Source of the DNA: Eriocheir sinensis
Taxonomy: Eukaryota > Arthropoda > Malacostraca > Decapoda > Varunidae
DNA length: 64,000 nt
Direction: 5' to 3'
Assembly (NCBI RefSeq): GCF_024679095.1
Contig: NC_066535.1
Span: 3,405,861 to 3,469,860 of the forward strand
The position numbers were made by a program, and so were the translations under genes. Of this stretch, positions 35,700-48,039 are shown piece after piece (position 1 is the stretch's first letter; each line of letters begins with the position of its first letter). The notes under the pieces were generated by a model. It worked only from the letters and a program-made list of their open reading frames with translations, made no database searches and was not told where the DNA came from.

Positions 35700-36225
35700 G
35701 ACATGGCCTTGACCTTGTTTAGTCTTCCTCTGTCTCCTCCTCCTCCTGCCACTTTTCGCTCGTTCTGCTTGTTCTCCTCCTCCTCCTCCTCTTTCCCCTC
35801 CTCTTTCTTCAGTGTTCCCCCTTCTCCTCCTCTTTCCCCTCCTCCTCTTTCTTCAGTGTTCCCCCTTCTCCTCCTCTTTCCCCTCCTCCTCTTTCTTCAG
35901 TGTTCCTCCTTCTCCTTCTCTTTCCCCTCCTCCTTTTTCTTCAGTGTTCCTACTTCTCCTCTTCGTGCCATTCCTCCTCTTTCTCCTGATCTTTGGTGTT
36001 CCATTTCCTTCTCTTCCTCCTCCTGTCACCCCTCCTCCTACTCTTACTGCTTCTTCTCCTCCTGCGCCTTCTCCTCCTCCTCCTCCTCCTCTTACTCCTG
36101 ATCTTTAGTGTTCCTCTTCCTCCTCCTCCTCTTGCCCCTCCTCCTCCTCCTACTCTTACTGCTTCTTCTCCTCCTGTAACCTTCTCCTTCTCCTCCTCCT
36201 CCTCCTCCTCCTTCTCCTGATCTTG
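35700..36225 (+). repeat. Pyrimidine array with 44-bp and ~110-bp units
   Basis: CTTCAGTGTTCC occurs at 35807, 35851, 35895 and 35939, exactly 44 bp apart. From 35980 a longer unit with CTGATCTTTGGTGTTCC and CTCTTACTGCTTCTTCTCC is duplicated. Confidence 0.93.
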
Positions 36226-36460
36226 CGGCGTGCGACACAGGGCCATGAATGAGCGACACGGCGCGTTATTTATACACGGCTTGCGAAATTAATGAGACGT
36301 CCCCGCCGCTGACAAATTGGGGTCCAGGCAGCCCAAGATTTATAGGCCACGAAGTAAGTGAGCGAAGGAGCGAGCGAAGAAGCGACTCTTGAAGCGGCCG
36401 AAGAACTTGTGCGAAGCCGCCTGACGGAGCGCGACCGGAAACGTGTCATCGTGTGTCATA
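36226..36460. other. Non-repetitive island
   Basis: Balanced composition, with ACGGCGCGTTATTTATACAC and GCGAAATTAATGAGACG, then AGCGA-type short repeats. Could be regulatory; no gene recognised. Confidence 0.3.
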
Positions 36461-37173
<713 letters not shown>

Positions 37174-37175
<2 letters not shown>

Positions 37176-37995
37176 TGGTTCATTCTCCCCGTCTCGTCCA
37201 AGCTTTCCTTTCTTCAGTGTGACGTTCGCTGTGGTTCTGATGTTTCGATCCTGGTGAGTTCTTTTCCTTTTTCTTGACTTTTTTTCCTCCTCATCGTCCT
37301 CCTTCGCGCCTTCCTCCGCTTCACTGCCCCTCATTCTTCTGCTCCTCCACCTCCTCTCTCAACAGCTCGGTTTGATAAGGGTGGAGGCGTGGCTGTTGGG
37401 TGAAGATAAGGAAGAAAGGAATAGGAGTGAAGGGAACCAGGAAGAAGCTAGGAAAAGTCTGAAAGATGAAAAAAAAGATTATATAATGCAGGAGAGGGAC
37501 ATAATAAGAAAGTTTGAATAACAGAGGAAAAAATAGATATATAGAGAGAGGTATATAAAGATAGATAGATAGATAGAAAGATATATACTAGAATAACTAA
37601 GACGGTAGTTGAACAGAAAAGGAGACAGCATCGTATAATTAGACAGTGAAATATATGTTAACAAAAAGCCCCCTTGAAAGTAAATCCCCCCCCCCTCCCC
37701 CCAAAAAAGAAAAAAAACAATCGAGCATCGTAAACAAGACTCGACTTCGATAAATGGCAAACGACATCGTAATTTTGGAGGAACGTCGGAAGAGATTGAC
37801 ATTGCGTAAGGAGGCGACAAAAACGAAACGTGGATATATGGTGTAGTTTTTCTTTTTTGGTTTATTTTTCACTTTTCATCTTCTTCCTTTATGGGGGGGG
37901 GGGGAGACAGAGAGGGAGGGAGGGGGGAGGGAGAGAGGACGCCGGGGGGGAGGGGGGACCTTTCCAAAATAATGATGAGTCGTGTGTGAGTCATC

Positions 37996-38040
<45 letters not shown>

Positions 38041-38110
38041 AGCCTCTCTCAAGTGTAGGATTATTGACATTGGTGTAACACTATTCTCTCTCTCTCTCTC
38101 TCTCTCTCTC
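37174..38110. other. Unique/low-complexity DNA with (TG)n and (CT)n
   Basis: Contains an A-rich stretch, (GATA)n near 37562-37578, a poly-G/GA run at 37891-37955, (TG)n at 38000-38037 and (TC)n at 38082-38110. Frames up to 113 codons have no recognised domain. Confidence 0.55.
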
Positions 38111-38491
38111 ACCTTTGATTAGTTACTCTACCACACAGTTTTTCGCCAGCTGGGTTCGTTCTGTATAATTGTCAGTCCTAGATACACATTTTTCTACTCT
38201 ATTGTTTCCTATTCGATTATTATTCTTGTCCTTCTTAGTGATTAATAAACATTACCTTCGTTTTCCACATATTCATTCTTTAGGCCTACCTTCAACCTCT
38301 CAGTGAAGTTATTTCCTTCCCTTCTTTCTTTCTCCCTTTTTTCTTTCCTTCCTTCCTTCCTTCCTTTCCTTTGTAAAATTTTCTCAGATTCATTTGATAC
38401 GACTGTCATTTATTTATGTAATTTTTTTGAAATTTTTTGTGTCTATCTTGATTTCTATTTGATTTTACTCTATTTTACCATATACCTACCT

Positions 38492-38493
<2 letters not shown>
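38111..38493. other. T-rich unique DNA
   Basis: No gene or clear repeat beyond a short TTCC run near 38345-38365. Confidence 0.4.
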
Positions 38494-38527
<34 letters not shown>

Positions 38528-38860
38528 CCCGGTAGCTCAGGGGTAGAGACACGGCCCGGTAGCTCAAGGGTAGAGCGTCTGACTCACAACCAGAAGGACC
38601 GGGGTTCGATTCCCCGGCCGGGTGAAGATAAGTTGGGTTTATCTTCTTTCACGTGTAACCCCTGTTCACCTAACAGTGAGTAGGTACGCGACGTCAGGCA
38701 AGGAGTTGTGGCCTCGTTGTCGCGGTGTGTTGTGTGTGAGTGGTCTCAGTCCTACCCAAAGATCTAGCTCTGTGCTCTTCCGTAGGGGAACGGCTGGCTG
38801 TCTCGAGAGAGACCCGCAGCAGACCAAGAGGTGAATTACACACACACACACACACACACA
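38494..38860 (+). repeat. (CA)n arrays flanking the SINE
   Basis: (CA)n at 38494-38525 touches the SINE head and (CA)n at 38839-38860 touches its tail. Confidence 0.93.
38526..38838 (+). mobile_element. tRNA-derived SINE between (CA)n arrays
   Basis: The head resembles a tRNA: A-box TAGCTCAAGGG (38560-38570) and B-box GGTTCGATTCC (38603-38613). The anticodon loop reads CTCACAA (anticodon CAC, valine-like). The first 27 bp, including an A-box at 38533, are duplicated in tandem. About 220 bp of unrelated body follow, ending GGTGAATTA before (CA)n. The acceptor stem does not close at its first pair and no separate tRNA end is visible. Such elements are copied by LINE machinery; the partner LINE is not evident. 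Confidence 0.85.
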
Positions 38861-39175
38861 GGGTGCACCACATCTCCTACGACACAGTTCCTACACGTCA
38901 CATCTACAACTTTGGCAGTTTTGCGAGTAGTGGCATATTCCCTACGTGGATACAGCACATCTACACACAAAAATCTATTCAGTTACAATGTTCCAGTCAC
39001 ATTTCCTACACCACGAAAGTCAGCCCGTTCGAATCAGGTCGTGCTTGACTAAAAATTTCGACCCTGAATCGACCTGAAATAGGGATAGAAGTCGCTTCAC
39101 CTTTGGACATTCTACGTAATCGCAAAATTACAGAAGATAGGGAGTATAACTGTAGGGCTTACCCCGGATGCACCA
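38861..39175. other. Unique DNA with reversed VNTR motifs
   Basis: Contains CACATTTCCTACAC near 38998, the reverse complement of a motif repeated in the next array. No gene seen. Confidence 0.45.
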
Positions 39176-39440
39176 ATTTGTGTAGGAAATGCGCCGGGTA
39201 CTCAGTTTTTGTGTAGGAAATGTGCTGGATACATGTTTTTGTGTAGGAAATATGACGGACTGTGTGTAGGAAATGTGCTGGATACATGTTTTTGTGTAGG
39301 AAATATGACGGACTATGTGTAGGAAATGTGCTGGATACATGTTTTTGTGTAGGAAATATGACGGACTATGTGTAGGAAATGTGCTGGATACATGTTTTTG
39401 TGTAGGAAATATGACGGACTATGTGTAGGAAATGTGGCAG
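39176..39440 (+). repeat. 53-bp tandem repeat (two half-units)
   Basis: TGTGTAGGAAATGTGCTGG recurs every 53 bp from about 39215, alternating with GTGTAGGAAATATGACGGAC. Four to five units, nearly identical, so recent or homogenised. Confidence 0.95.
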
Positions 39441-40080
39441 TACTAAATTTTATGTACTTGTGTAGATGTGGCTACGGCCCCCAAGCCCACGCACACACAT
39501 CTCCCCTCCACGCAATCTCCCCCCACATAACCTCCCTCTCCCCCCCTCCCACACACTTATCGCTCCTCCTCCTCCTCCACCTTCTCCTCCTTGTGTTATC
39601 TCCAGCCCCTCCTTCGCCTTCCTCTTCACCTCTGTCTCTCCCTGTATCTGTGCAGGGGCCGCCCGGAAGCCCCTAGTCAGCGTCCCTTCCCTTATCAGTA
39701 CAGTGTGGGACGTCGAGGGGGGGAGAGGAGGTTGGGGGGAGGAAGGAGGGGGGGAGGGAAGGAGGTGAGAGGGGAGGGGAAGGAAGGAGATGTCATTCCC
39801 TTCCCCCCCTTCTCTCTCTCTCTCTCTCTCCCTCCCCATTTCCAGGCCATCCACCCCTGACGTCCTTCGTGTTTCAAGCCTCACAACGTTCTCCATCCCA
39901 TTTGTTTTTATCTCCCTCCCTCCCTCCCATCCGTCCCTCCCTCCCATCCGTCTCTCACCTTGCCCCTCCCTCACCTCACCGTCCAGCATCTTCGGTCATC
40001 TCATCCGTTTCGGCGCCTTGGTAGAAGTAACAAGTCAGTTCCTCCCGAAATTGATCTATCTTTAGGCCACTCCTCTAACT
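39441..40080. other. C-rich then purine-rich spacer, no gene recognised
   Basis: C/T-rich to 39600, G/A-rich at 39712-39790, (TC)n at 39811-39829 and C/T-rich again. Overlapping frames on both strands are compositional. Confidence 0.5.
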
Positions 40081-40084
40081 CTTA

Positions 40085-40168
40085 TTAGGAGCAGTGAGTT
40101 GCGTTTTTTTTCCACATTTGTTGCCTTTTTTTATGCCCTTGAAGTGACTCCTCTGCTGTAAAAAAATA
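40085..40168 (+). mobile_element. 3' end of family-B LINE, 5'-truncated
   Basis: AGGAGCAGTGAGT, a T run, ATGCCCTTGAAGTGACTCC and TCTGCTGTAAAAAA match the family-B tail. Sense +. Confidence 0.65.
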
Positions 40169-41440
40169 GAAAGTCAGTTATCTATATTTCGTCCTGACAA
40201 GTGTTGTGATTTTTTTGTCATTTTTTTTTTCTGTTTGCTCCGTTTATGATTTTTTTATTACTTTGTACCTGTTTTTTTTCTGCATTTTCAGTCTTACTTT
40301 TTCCTCATTTTCATCACTTATTTTTTCTCCACTTCACGTGATCATTATTTTATTTGACTAACTCGTATCTTTTTTTTTCCTACCGCACTCATTTTTTCTT
40401 CACCCAACTCATTTGTTTCTTATCATTCTTATATTTACTATCCTCGAAGCTTTTAATAAACTGAGTGTGGGTTCTGTTCTGTATGTTGTAATGAACTTAT
40501 TTTATATTTCTACTTCTTCTTTTCTTTCTTTTCTTCCCTTCCTTTCCTGTTGTTTATCCTCCCTTACCTTTTTTTTCTCTTATCTTTCTCCTTTCCTACT
40601 CACTTTATTCTTCCTTTCCTCTTTTTTTACTCCTCTTTAATGAACTAAATATCTTGGGTCCTATTTTATGTATTTGTTGTATTTTCCTATTTTATATTTC
40701 TACTCTGCAATGTTCTTTTCTTCTCTTCCTTTCCTATTGTGTATCCTCCCTTACCTTTTTTTCTCTTCTCTTTCTCCTTTTCTATTCACTTTATTCTTCC
40801 TTTCCTCTTTTTTCTCCTCTTGAATGAACTAAATATCTTGGGTCCTATTCCCTATACCGCATCCTCTTTTATCCTTTTTTTCTACTACCTCAGTCTTACT
40901 TTTTACTTTTTTTCTTTCCCCTCGTCTTCCTCTCCTTCCTACCCTTTCCTCCGTCTCTTCCCCTTCCTACCCCCCAGTCCTTCTTTTCCCTTTCCTCTAC
41001 CTTTGTCTATTCTTTTCCTTTTCATCCAATCTTTTTCCCTCGTCTTCCTCTTCTTTCATTCCCTCCTTTCTCCCACTCAATCCCGTCATTCCTTCATCTC
41101 ATATCTTTGTTTTTCTTTTCCTTTTCATCTCATCTTTTCCCTCTTCTTCCTCCCCTTCCATTCCTACGTCTCTTCCCCTTATTTCCTTCCATTCCCTCAT
41201 CTCACCTTTTTTTACACTAACTGCCTTTTCCTTTTCATCTCATCTCTTCCCCTTCCATTCCTTCGTCTCTTCCCCTTCATTCCCTCCATTCCTCCATCTC
41301 ATCTTTTCTTTACCTTTCTCTAACTATCTTTTCCTTTTCATCTCATCTCTTCCCCTTCCATTCCTTCGTCTCTTCCCCTTCATTCCCTCATCTCACCTTT
41401 CTTACACTAACTACCTTCTCCTTTTCATCTCTTCTCTCGA
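40169..41440 (+). repeat. T/C-rich DNA with duplicated blocks
   Basis: ATGAACTAAATATCTTGGG occurs twice about 182 bp apart (40640 and 40823). CATCTCATCTCTTCCCC-type blocks of about 100 bp repeat at 41140-41440. No gene. Confidence 0.75.
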
Positions 41441-41669
41441 GCATCAGAAAGTGTGTCAGGCCAGAGGAGACTTTAGGCCTGTCCTCTTATGTGTACAAAG
41501 GGGGTCTGATTCTTCATATCCCCGCCGCAGCCTATTGACTCACCCTCGTTATTAAAGTTTCTTGCCCTCTGTATGATCGTCACCTACGCCGCGATAGGGT
41601 GGAGGAGTGTATGAAGGTGCCGCCTCCTCTTTCTCTTTCTCTCTGGGTGGGTGAGTGTTGACGATCTGA
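41441..41669. other. Unique island at LINE 3' side
   Basis: Balanced composition; no recognised gene. Confidence 0.35.
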
Positions 41670-41856
41670 TTTTTTTTTTTTTTTTTACAGCTAAGGAGAC
41701 AGCTCAAGGGCGCAAAGAAAAAAAAAGAAAATGGAGGAGAGGTGTCCCGTTACCCTTCTCTTGAAAGAGTTCAAGTCGTAGGCAGGAGGAAATACAGACG
41801 AAGGAAGATTGTTCCAGAGTTTACCAGTGTAAGGGATGAAAGAATGAAGATGCTGA

Positions 41857-42567
41857 TTAACTCTTGCATAAGGGGTTTGGACAATATTGGGATGAGCTAG
41901 AGTAGAAAGGCGAGTGCATCGGGTCCACGGGAGGGGCAGTTAGCAAGTTCAGAAGAGAAGTCAGCGTGGAAATATCGATAGAAGATAGAAAGAGAGGCAA
42001 CATTGAATTTAAGAGGTAGAAGACTATCAGTATGAGGAGGAGAGCTGATGAGACGAAGAGCCTTAGCCTCCACTCTGTCCAGAAGAGCTGTGAGCCCCCA
42101 CACATGAGATGCATACTCCATACGAGGGCGGACAAGGCCCCTGTATATGGACAGCAACTGTAAGAACTCAGAACGCCCAGCCTCGAGGAAGCTGATTTAG
42201 TAAGAGATGAGATATGAAGTTTCCAGTTAAGATTTTGAGTTAAGGATAGACCGAGGATGTTTAGTGTTGAGGAAGGTGATAGCTGGGTGTTGTCAAAGAA
42301 TAGGGGATAGTTGTTTGGAAGATTGTGTCGAGTGGATAGGTGGAGAAACTGTGTTTTTGAGGCGTTGAAGGACACCAGGTTGTTCTTGCCCCAATCGGAA
42401 ATAATAGTAAGGTCTGAGGCTAAGCGTTCTGCAGCCTCCAGCCTTGAGTCGTTAAGTTCCTGAAGGGTGGGTCTTCTATTAAAAGAAGTTGAATAATGCA
42501 GAGTGGAATCATCGGCGTAGGAATGGATAGGACAGTTCGTTTTGGAAAGAAGATCATCAATGAACAA
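41857..42567 (-). pseudogene. Family-B LINE reverse transcriptase, C-terminal half
   Basis: Begins inside the FIDDLLSKTNCPIHSYADD region (motif C) and runs through FNASKTQFLHLS and the thumb. The expected VPQGSVLSP block upstream is damaged, and the terminal domain slips into another frame near 42160. Non-functional copy. Confidence 0.9.
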
Positions 42568-43633
42568 CAGAAAAGAGGAGATAGGACAGAACCCTGTGGG
42601 ACACCACTGTTAATAGATTTAGGGAAGAACAGTGAGCAGAAATAGAACGGTCAGAAAGGAAACTGGAGATAAAGGTACAGAGAGAAGGATAGAAACCGTA
42701 GGAGGGTAGTTTAGAAAGCAAAGATTTGTGCCATACCCTATCAAAAGCTTTTGATATGTCCAGCGCAATAGCAAAAGTTTCACCGAAACGGGTAAGAGAG
42801 GATGACCAAGAGTCAGCTAAGGCTAGGAGATCACCAGTAGAACGCCCTTGCGGAACCCATACTGGCGATCAGATAGAAGGTCAGAAGTGGAAAGGTGCTT
42901 TTGAATCTTCCGGTTAAGGATTGATTCAAAAGCTTTAGATAGACAAGAAAGTAAAGCAATAGGACGGTAGTTTGAGGGATTGGGGTCACCCTTCTAGGTA
43001 CAGGCTGTATGAAGGCATACTTCCAGCAAGACGGAAAGGTAGATGTTGACAGGCAGAGGCGAAAGAGTTTGACCAGGCAGGGTGACAGCACGGAGGCACA
43101 GTTTTTAAGGACAATAGGAGGCACTTCATCAGGTCCATAAGCCTTCTGAGGATTGAGGCCAGAGAGCATAGAAAACATCATTTTGAAGAATCTTTATAAC
43201 AGGCATAAAGGAGTCAGAGGGGATGAGTAGGAGGAATGTGCCCAGAATCGTCCAGAGTGGAGTTTTTAGAAAAGTTTGAGAGAAGAGTTCAGCCTTAGAG
43301 ATAGATGAGACGGCAGTGTTGCCGTCAGGACTGAGGAGTGGAGGAAAGATGAAGAAGTGAAGTTGGAGGAGATGTTTTGGCTAGATGCCAGAAGTCACAG
43401 GAAGAGTTAGAGAAAGCAAGGTTTTGACATTTTCTATTAATGAAAGAATTTTGGTTAGTCGGAGAATAGATTTGGCACGATTTCGGGCAGAAATGTAAAG
43501 TTCATAATTAGCATTAGTTTGAAGGCTCTGGTACCTTTTGTGAGCTACCTCTCTATCATTGACAGCACGAGAACAAGCATGATTAAACCAAGGCTGTTTA
43601 GCGTGAGGAGTAGAGAAAGTACGAGAGAGACAA

Positions 43634-44371
43634 TCACCTCTGTGATGCGCTGAGCACAAAGCAATAATCATTCCTCAGGTCGTCCCGCCGAGCTGAAGCA
43701 AAATGCCAGAAGCATCGCCTCTTCGGTGGGTCCAGAGGGTGTACAGGAGCGATAGGACAGGATGCAGAAATAAGATTGTGATCGGAGGAGCCCAACGGAG
43801 AGAACAGTTTGACAGAATAAGCAGAAGGGTTTGAGATAAGGAAGAGGTCTAGAATGTTGGGCCGATCTCCAAGACGGTCGGGAATACGTGTAGGGTGCTG
43901 GACCAACTGCTCTAGGTCGTTGAGGATAGCAAAGTTGTAGGCTTGTTCACCAGGATGGTCAGTGAAAGAGGATGAAAGCCAAAGCTGGTGGTGAACATTG
44001 AAATCTCCTAGGATGGAGATTTCAGCGAAGGGAGAGTGGGTCAAGATGTACTCCACTTTAGAATTCAAATAGTCAAAGAATTTTACATAGTTGGTAGAGT
44101 TAGGTGAGAGATAAACAGCACAGATGTATTTAGTAATAGAATGACAGTGAAGTCTTAACCAGATGGTGGAAAATTCAGAAGAGTCAAGGTCGTGGGCACG
44201 AGAACAAGTGATGTCGTTGCGCACGTAGGCGCAACATCCAGCTTTGGATTGAAATTTAGGATAGAGATAGTAGGAGGGAACAGAGTAGAGATTGCTGTCA
44301 GTAGCCTCAGAAACCTGTGTTTCGGTAAGGAAGAGAAGGTGCGGTTTAGAGTAGGAGAGAAGATGTTCCAC
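43634..44371 (-). pseudogene. Family-B LINE endonuclease domain
   Basis: A 245-codon open stretch with the TET, GDFN and SDH blocks of LINE endonucleases, which nick the target DNA. A frameshift near its end separates it from the linker and reverse transcriptase. An upstream TAG just before FCNIRGL also cuts the reading frame. Confidence 0.9.
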
Positions 44372-44470
44372 AGAATGAAAATTAGAGCGAAGACCGCGAA
44401 TGTTGCAGAACTAGAGACGAAAGAGGTTCGAGGAGTTATCAAGACACCTCTCGGGTCGGCAGCCAGAAGG

Positions 44471-44800
44471 GGAGTCCTCCTGGGGAATTTAGTCCCCAGT
44501 CGGGGACTCCGAGGCTTGGTGTATGTGCGCCATTTTGAAATTTTAATTTTGGGAAAAGGTGTATATGTTGTGTGAATGCAGTGTGGTGTGGATAGAGAGA
44601 GGATCTGTCTTTAGAGAGCATGCTGAACTACTCTCCGGTGTTGGTGAGACAATAGGGAAACGGTTAGTGAGGACATGGGAAGGGTCTTTGGAGGGCTTCA
44701 GCTCCCTTCTCACCTCCCATATATACCTCACCGGGAGTGGTTTGCGCCCGCTCGGTAGGTGTCTTCCTGGATGTGTAGGGTTTGTGGGGTTGGGATTGTG
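44471..44800 (-). other. Possible 5' region of the family-B LINE
   Basis: Balanced sequence adjoining the LINE, holding a TCCCCAGTCGGGGA palindrome and no purine bias. It may be the LINE 5' UTR or the end of an ORF1, or flanking unique DNA; no ORF1 domain is seen. Confidence 0.35.
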
Positions 44801-46239
44801 TAGGGATGGAGGGAGGGACAAGGAGAGAGGGAGGGGGCAAGGGAAGGAAATGGAAGAAATGGAGGAAACAAAAGGAGCGAGGAGAAGAGGAAAGGGAGTG
44901 TAGGGGAGAAAATGGAGGAAAGGATTGGGAGGGAGAAGGGAAAGTAATAAAAAAGAAGAGTAAGAAAGAAAAAAAAGAGGAAAAGGAAATGAGAAAAAGA
45001 GGAGTACCGTGTATAAAGGGAAAAATAAGAGGAAGAGAAGGGATATGGAAGGAAGAAAGGAAGAAAAATGGAGAGAAGAAGAGGAAGAGGAAGAAGTGGA
45101 GAAGTATAGGAGAAAAGAAGGGGAAGAGAAGAAAGAAAAGAAAGAGAAGAAAGGGAAGAGAGAGAGGAAAGGAACGAGGAGAGAGAGGGAGAAATGAAAG
45201 GAAGGTCTGCAGAATAATAGGAGAGAAGAGAAGATACAGTCAGGTAGGGATGGGGGGACAGAGGAGGAAGAAGAGAGAAGAGAAGGAGAAGGACAAACAA
45301 ACAAAAAAAAAACACTAATAATCAGAATAAAAATAACATAGAAGAGGAAATGGAAGAAATGGAGGGAATGTAGGGGAGAAAATGGAGATAAGGGTTGGGA
45401 GGGAGAAGGGAAAGTAAATAAAAAGAAGAGTAGGCGAGCAAAAAAAGAGAAAAAGGGAGATGAGAAAAAGAGGTAGAGAGAAAATGGGAAGAAAATACAA
45501 GAGAACGGAGAACAAAACAAAGAATAAAACAGAATACCAATGAAAGAGGAGACGGAGAAAACTTAAAAAAAACACAATAAAAAACAAGTAATAAATAAAG
45601 AAAGAGTTCATAGAAAAATGAGGGTTAATGGGCAAAGCGGCGTAGTAAAGAGAAAGGGAACTGCAGGTATTACTAGGTGAAGAGGGGAGGGGAACGAAAG
45701 GGAAAGGAGAAACGTAGATGAATATGGAGGAAAGGAGCAAAGGAAAGAGGCATAAAAGGTTAGATGAGAGAAAACTAATGGAAAAGAGAAAGGAAACTCC
45801 AGGTATTACAAGGAAGTGAAGAGGGGAGGGGAAGGAAAGAGAGAGGAGAAATGTAAAGTAATATGGAGGAAAGGAGCAAAGGAAAGAAGCATAAAAGGTT
45901 AGACGAGAGAAAGCTAATGAGAAAGAGAAAGGAAATGAAGAGGAGAGCACGAGGAAGGCGAGGAGAAATGGAGAGAAACGTAAAGAGAAGGAGCAAAGGA
46001 AACAAATAAAAAGGGTTGGAAGATGAGAGAAAACCGATGGAAAAGAGAAAGGAAACTACAGGTATTTCTATAGGGAGGAAGTGGAAAGGGGAACAAGACG
46101 AAGAAGAGAGGAGAGAAAAAGAGAAGGAACGAGGAGAAGAAACTAATGAAAAAAAAAAAGAGAAAGTAAAAGGGAGGTGTTACTAGGAAGTGGAGAGAGG
46201 AGACTAATGCGGAAGTAAGACGAGGGAGGGAGGAAGAGA

Positions 46240-46314
<75 letters not shown>

Positions 46315-46640
46315 GAAGGGAAAGGGAGGGGTCGAAGGAAAGCAAGGAAAGGGAAGGGAAGGGAAGAGAAGGGAAAACAAGGGAGGGAAGAACTATAGGG
46401 AAAGAGGGAGTAGGAGGGCGGATGAAGAGAAGAAATATGTAGCGAGCGAGGGAAGGGAAGGGAAGGGAAGGAAAGGAAAGGAAGGGAGGGAAGGGAAAGG
46501 AAGGGAAGGGAAGGGAAAGGAAAGGAAAGGAAAGGAAGGGAAGGGAAGGGAAGGGAAGGGAAGAGAAGGGAAAGGAAAGGAAGGGAAGGGAAAGGAAGGG
46601 AAGGGAAAGCAAGGAAAGGAAAGGGGAAGCAAGGTTAGAA
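44801..46640 (+). repeat. Purine-rich domain with ~138-bp units, (AG)n and (GGGAA)n
   Basis: Units containing GAAAGGAAACT(C/G)CAGGTATT occur at about 45655 and 45793, with diverged ones near 46050 and 46165. (AG)n at 46245-46311 and (GGGAA)n/(GGAAA)n at 46330-46640 follow. Long K/R/E/G-rich and F/S/L/P-rich frames are compositional. Confidence 0.9.
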
Positions 46641-47354
46641 GGACTATAGGGAAAGATTTAAACCGTGATGGTGTTGTTTAGTTTTTTCCAAGTTCCTCTC
46701 ACGCCTCGGTTCCCTTCAGTCCAGGCTCGGGGAGGTAAAGAAAGACAAGGACGAGGAGGCAGAGAAGAGCAGGAAGAGAAAAGAAAAACAGAAGGATAAA
46801 AAGAAGGAAGAACACAGCAGAGAGAAGAAAGAGGGGAAAGAGGAAAAAAAAAAGTGGAAGACGAGAAAGAGTGGAAAGTGTTTTGGTGAAGAGAGAAAAG
46901 TTAGAAAGAAAAACAGAGAATCAAGAGGAGGAGAAGGAGGGAAAAGGAGGAGGCAGAGGAGGAGGAGGAGGAGGAAGAGGAGAAGGAGGTAAAAGGAGGA
47001 GGCAGAGGAGGAGGAGGAGGAGGTGAGGCTTGGTTTCCTAATCCAAATATTTATCACCGAAAATGTATTTATATATTTGTTGCTATTTCTATTTCTTCAA
47101 TTTTCCGAGTAGGGAGTTGAAGTACACTCAATATGAAGGAAGGCAAGATGGAGGGAGGGAGAGGGAAGGAGGGAGGGAGGGAGGAAGGGAGGGAAGAAAA
47201 GAGGAAGGACGGAAGGAAGGAAGGAAGTAAGGGGACTGGTGTGTGTGTAGAGGGAGGAGTGGGGAGGGAGAGTGAAGGAGGGATGGAAGAAGGAAGGAAG
47301 GAAGGAAGGAAGGAAGGATGGAGGGAAGGGAGCTTAAGAAAAAATCAGCTTGCG
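46641..47354. repeat. Purine-rich DNA with (GGA)n and (GGAA)n
   Basis: A short unique stretch at 46650-46730, then purine-rich sequence with a duplicated (GGA)n block (46930-47025), AT-rich sequence to 47120, and (GGAA)n-type repeats to 47330. Confidence 0.8.
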
Positions 47355-47359
47355 CGCGC

Positions 47360-47446
<87 letters not shown>
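47355..47446 (+). repeat. (TG)n microsatellite
   Basis: TG units of about 90 bp after a short (CG)n lead. Confidence 0.96.
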
Positions 47447-47447
<1 letters not shown>

Positions 47448-48039
47448 CGTTGCAGGGAAGTTGGAATACAGTTTGTTATGCATTCCTTTGGCTTCTGTTT
47501 CTATTGCCATTTATAAAAAAATCCCCAATCTATTTTTTTTCCTTTTATATATATTTTTTCTTATCCTGTCATCCTCGTTCTCGCCTTTCCGTTCTTTCTT
47601 CCCTTTTCCTTCCTTCTTTCCTTCCTTCATTCCCTCCTTCCTTCCCCCTTCCCTTTCTTCTTTCCTTTCTTTCTTTCTTTCTTTCTTTTGTTTGCTTGTT
47701 TGTTTCTTTGTTTTTGTTTCTAGTTTCTCTTTCTGTCTTTCTCACTTCCTTCCTTCCTTCCTTTCTTTCCTATTATGCACTACACATTTAATTTTTCGTA
47801 TCTACTTATTATGCTCATTCCTTGTGTTTCTTCCTCTTCTTCTCCTTCTTTCTTCCTTCCTTCCTTCCTTCCTTCACGCGGTGTCTTCGGGGTTGTTTCA
47901 TGAATGCCTCGCCGCGTCCTGCCTCGTCATAAATCCGTAACACTGTAAATTATGAACACGCTTCCGCCCATTTAAAGTGATTCACCGTTTTGATAATGGA
48001 TTCCCTCGGCCATGGCGCGCTACCCGACCCATGACTTTG
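47447..48039. other. T/C-rich DNA then a unique island
   Basis: (TTCC)n-type repeats to 47875, then balanced sequence 47880-48039 with TCGTCATAAATCCGTAACAC and TGTAAATTATGAACACG. No gene recognised; regulatory function possible. Confidence 0.4.

Larger units (their letters stand above)
41670..44470 (-). mobile_element. Jockey/CR1-superfamily LINE (family B), decayed
   Basis: Minus-strand non-LTR retrotransposon ending in a 17-base poly(A), seen as T at 41670-41686. The endonuclease (43634-44371) has [24 protein letters not shown] and SSDHNLI. A linker follows in another frame. The reverse transcriptase is broken over several frames: KAYGPDEVPP near 43140, ALDISKAFDRVWHKSLL near 42720-42770 and SYADDSTLHYS near 42490-42525. 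The C-terminal domain (SIYRGLVRPRMEYASHVWG) lies at 41897-42157. Upstream, [17 protein letters not shown] (near 44400) marks the start of the endonuclease domain. GC-moderate sequence to about 44800 may be 5' UTR, so the left limit is uncertain. Clade not resolved by eye. Confidence 0.92.

Noticed and set aside
38553..38623. Functional tRNA-Val gene (CAC)
   Set aside because: The acceptor stem does not close at its first pair, the head is partly duplicated upstream, and a 220-bp SINE body follows.
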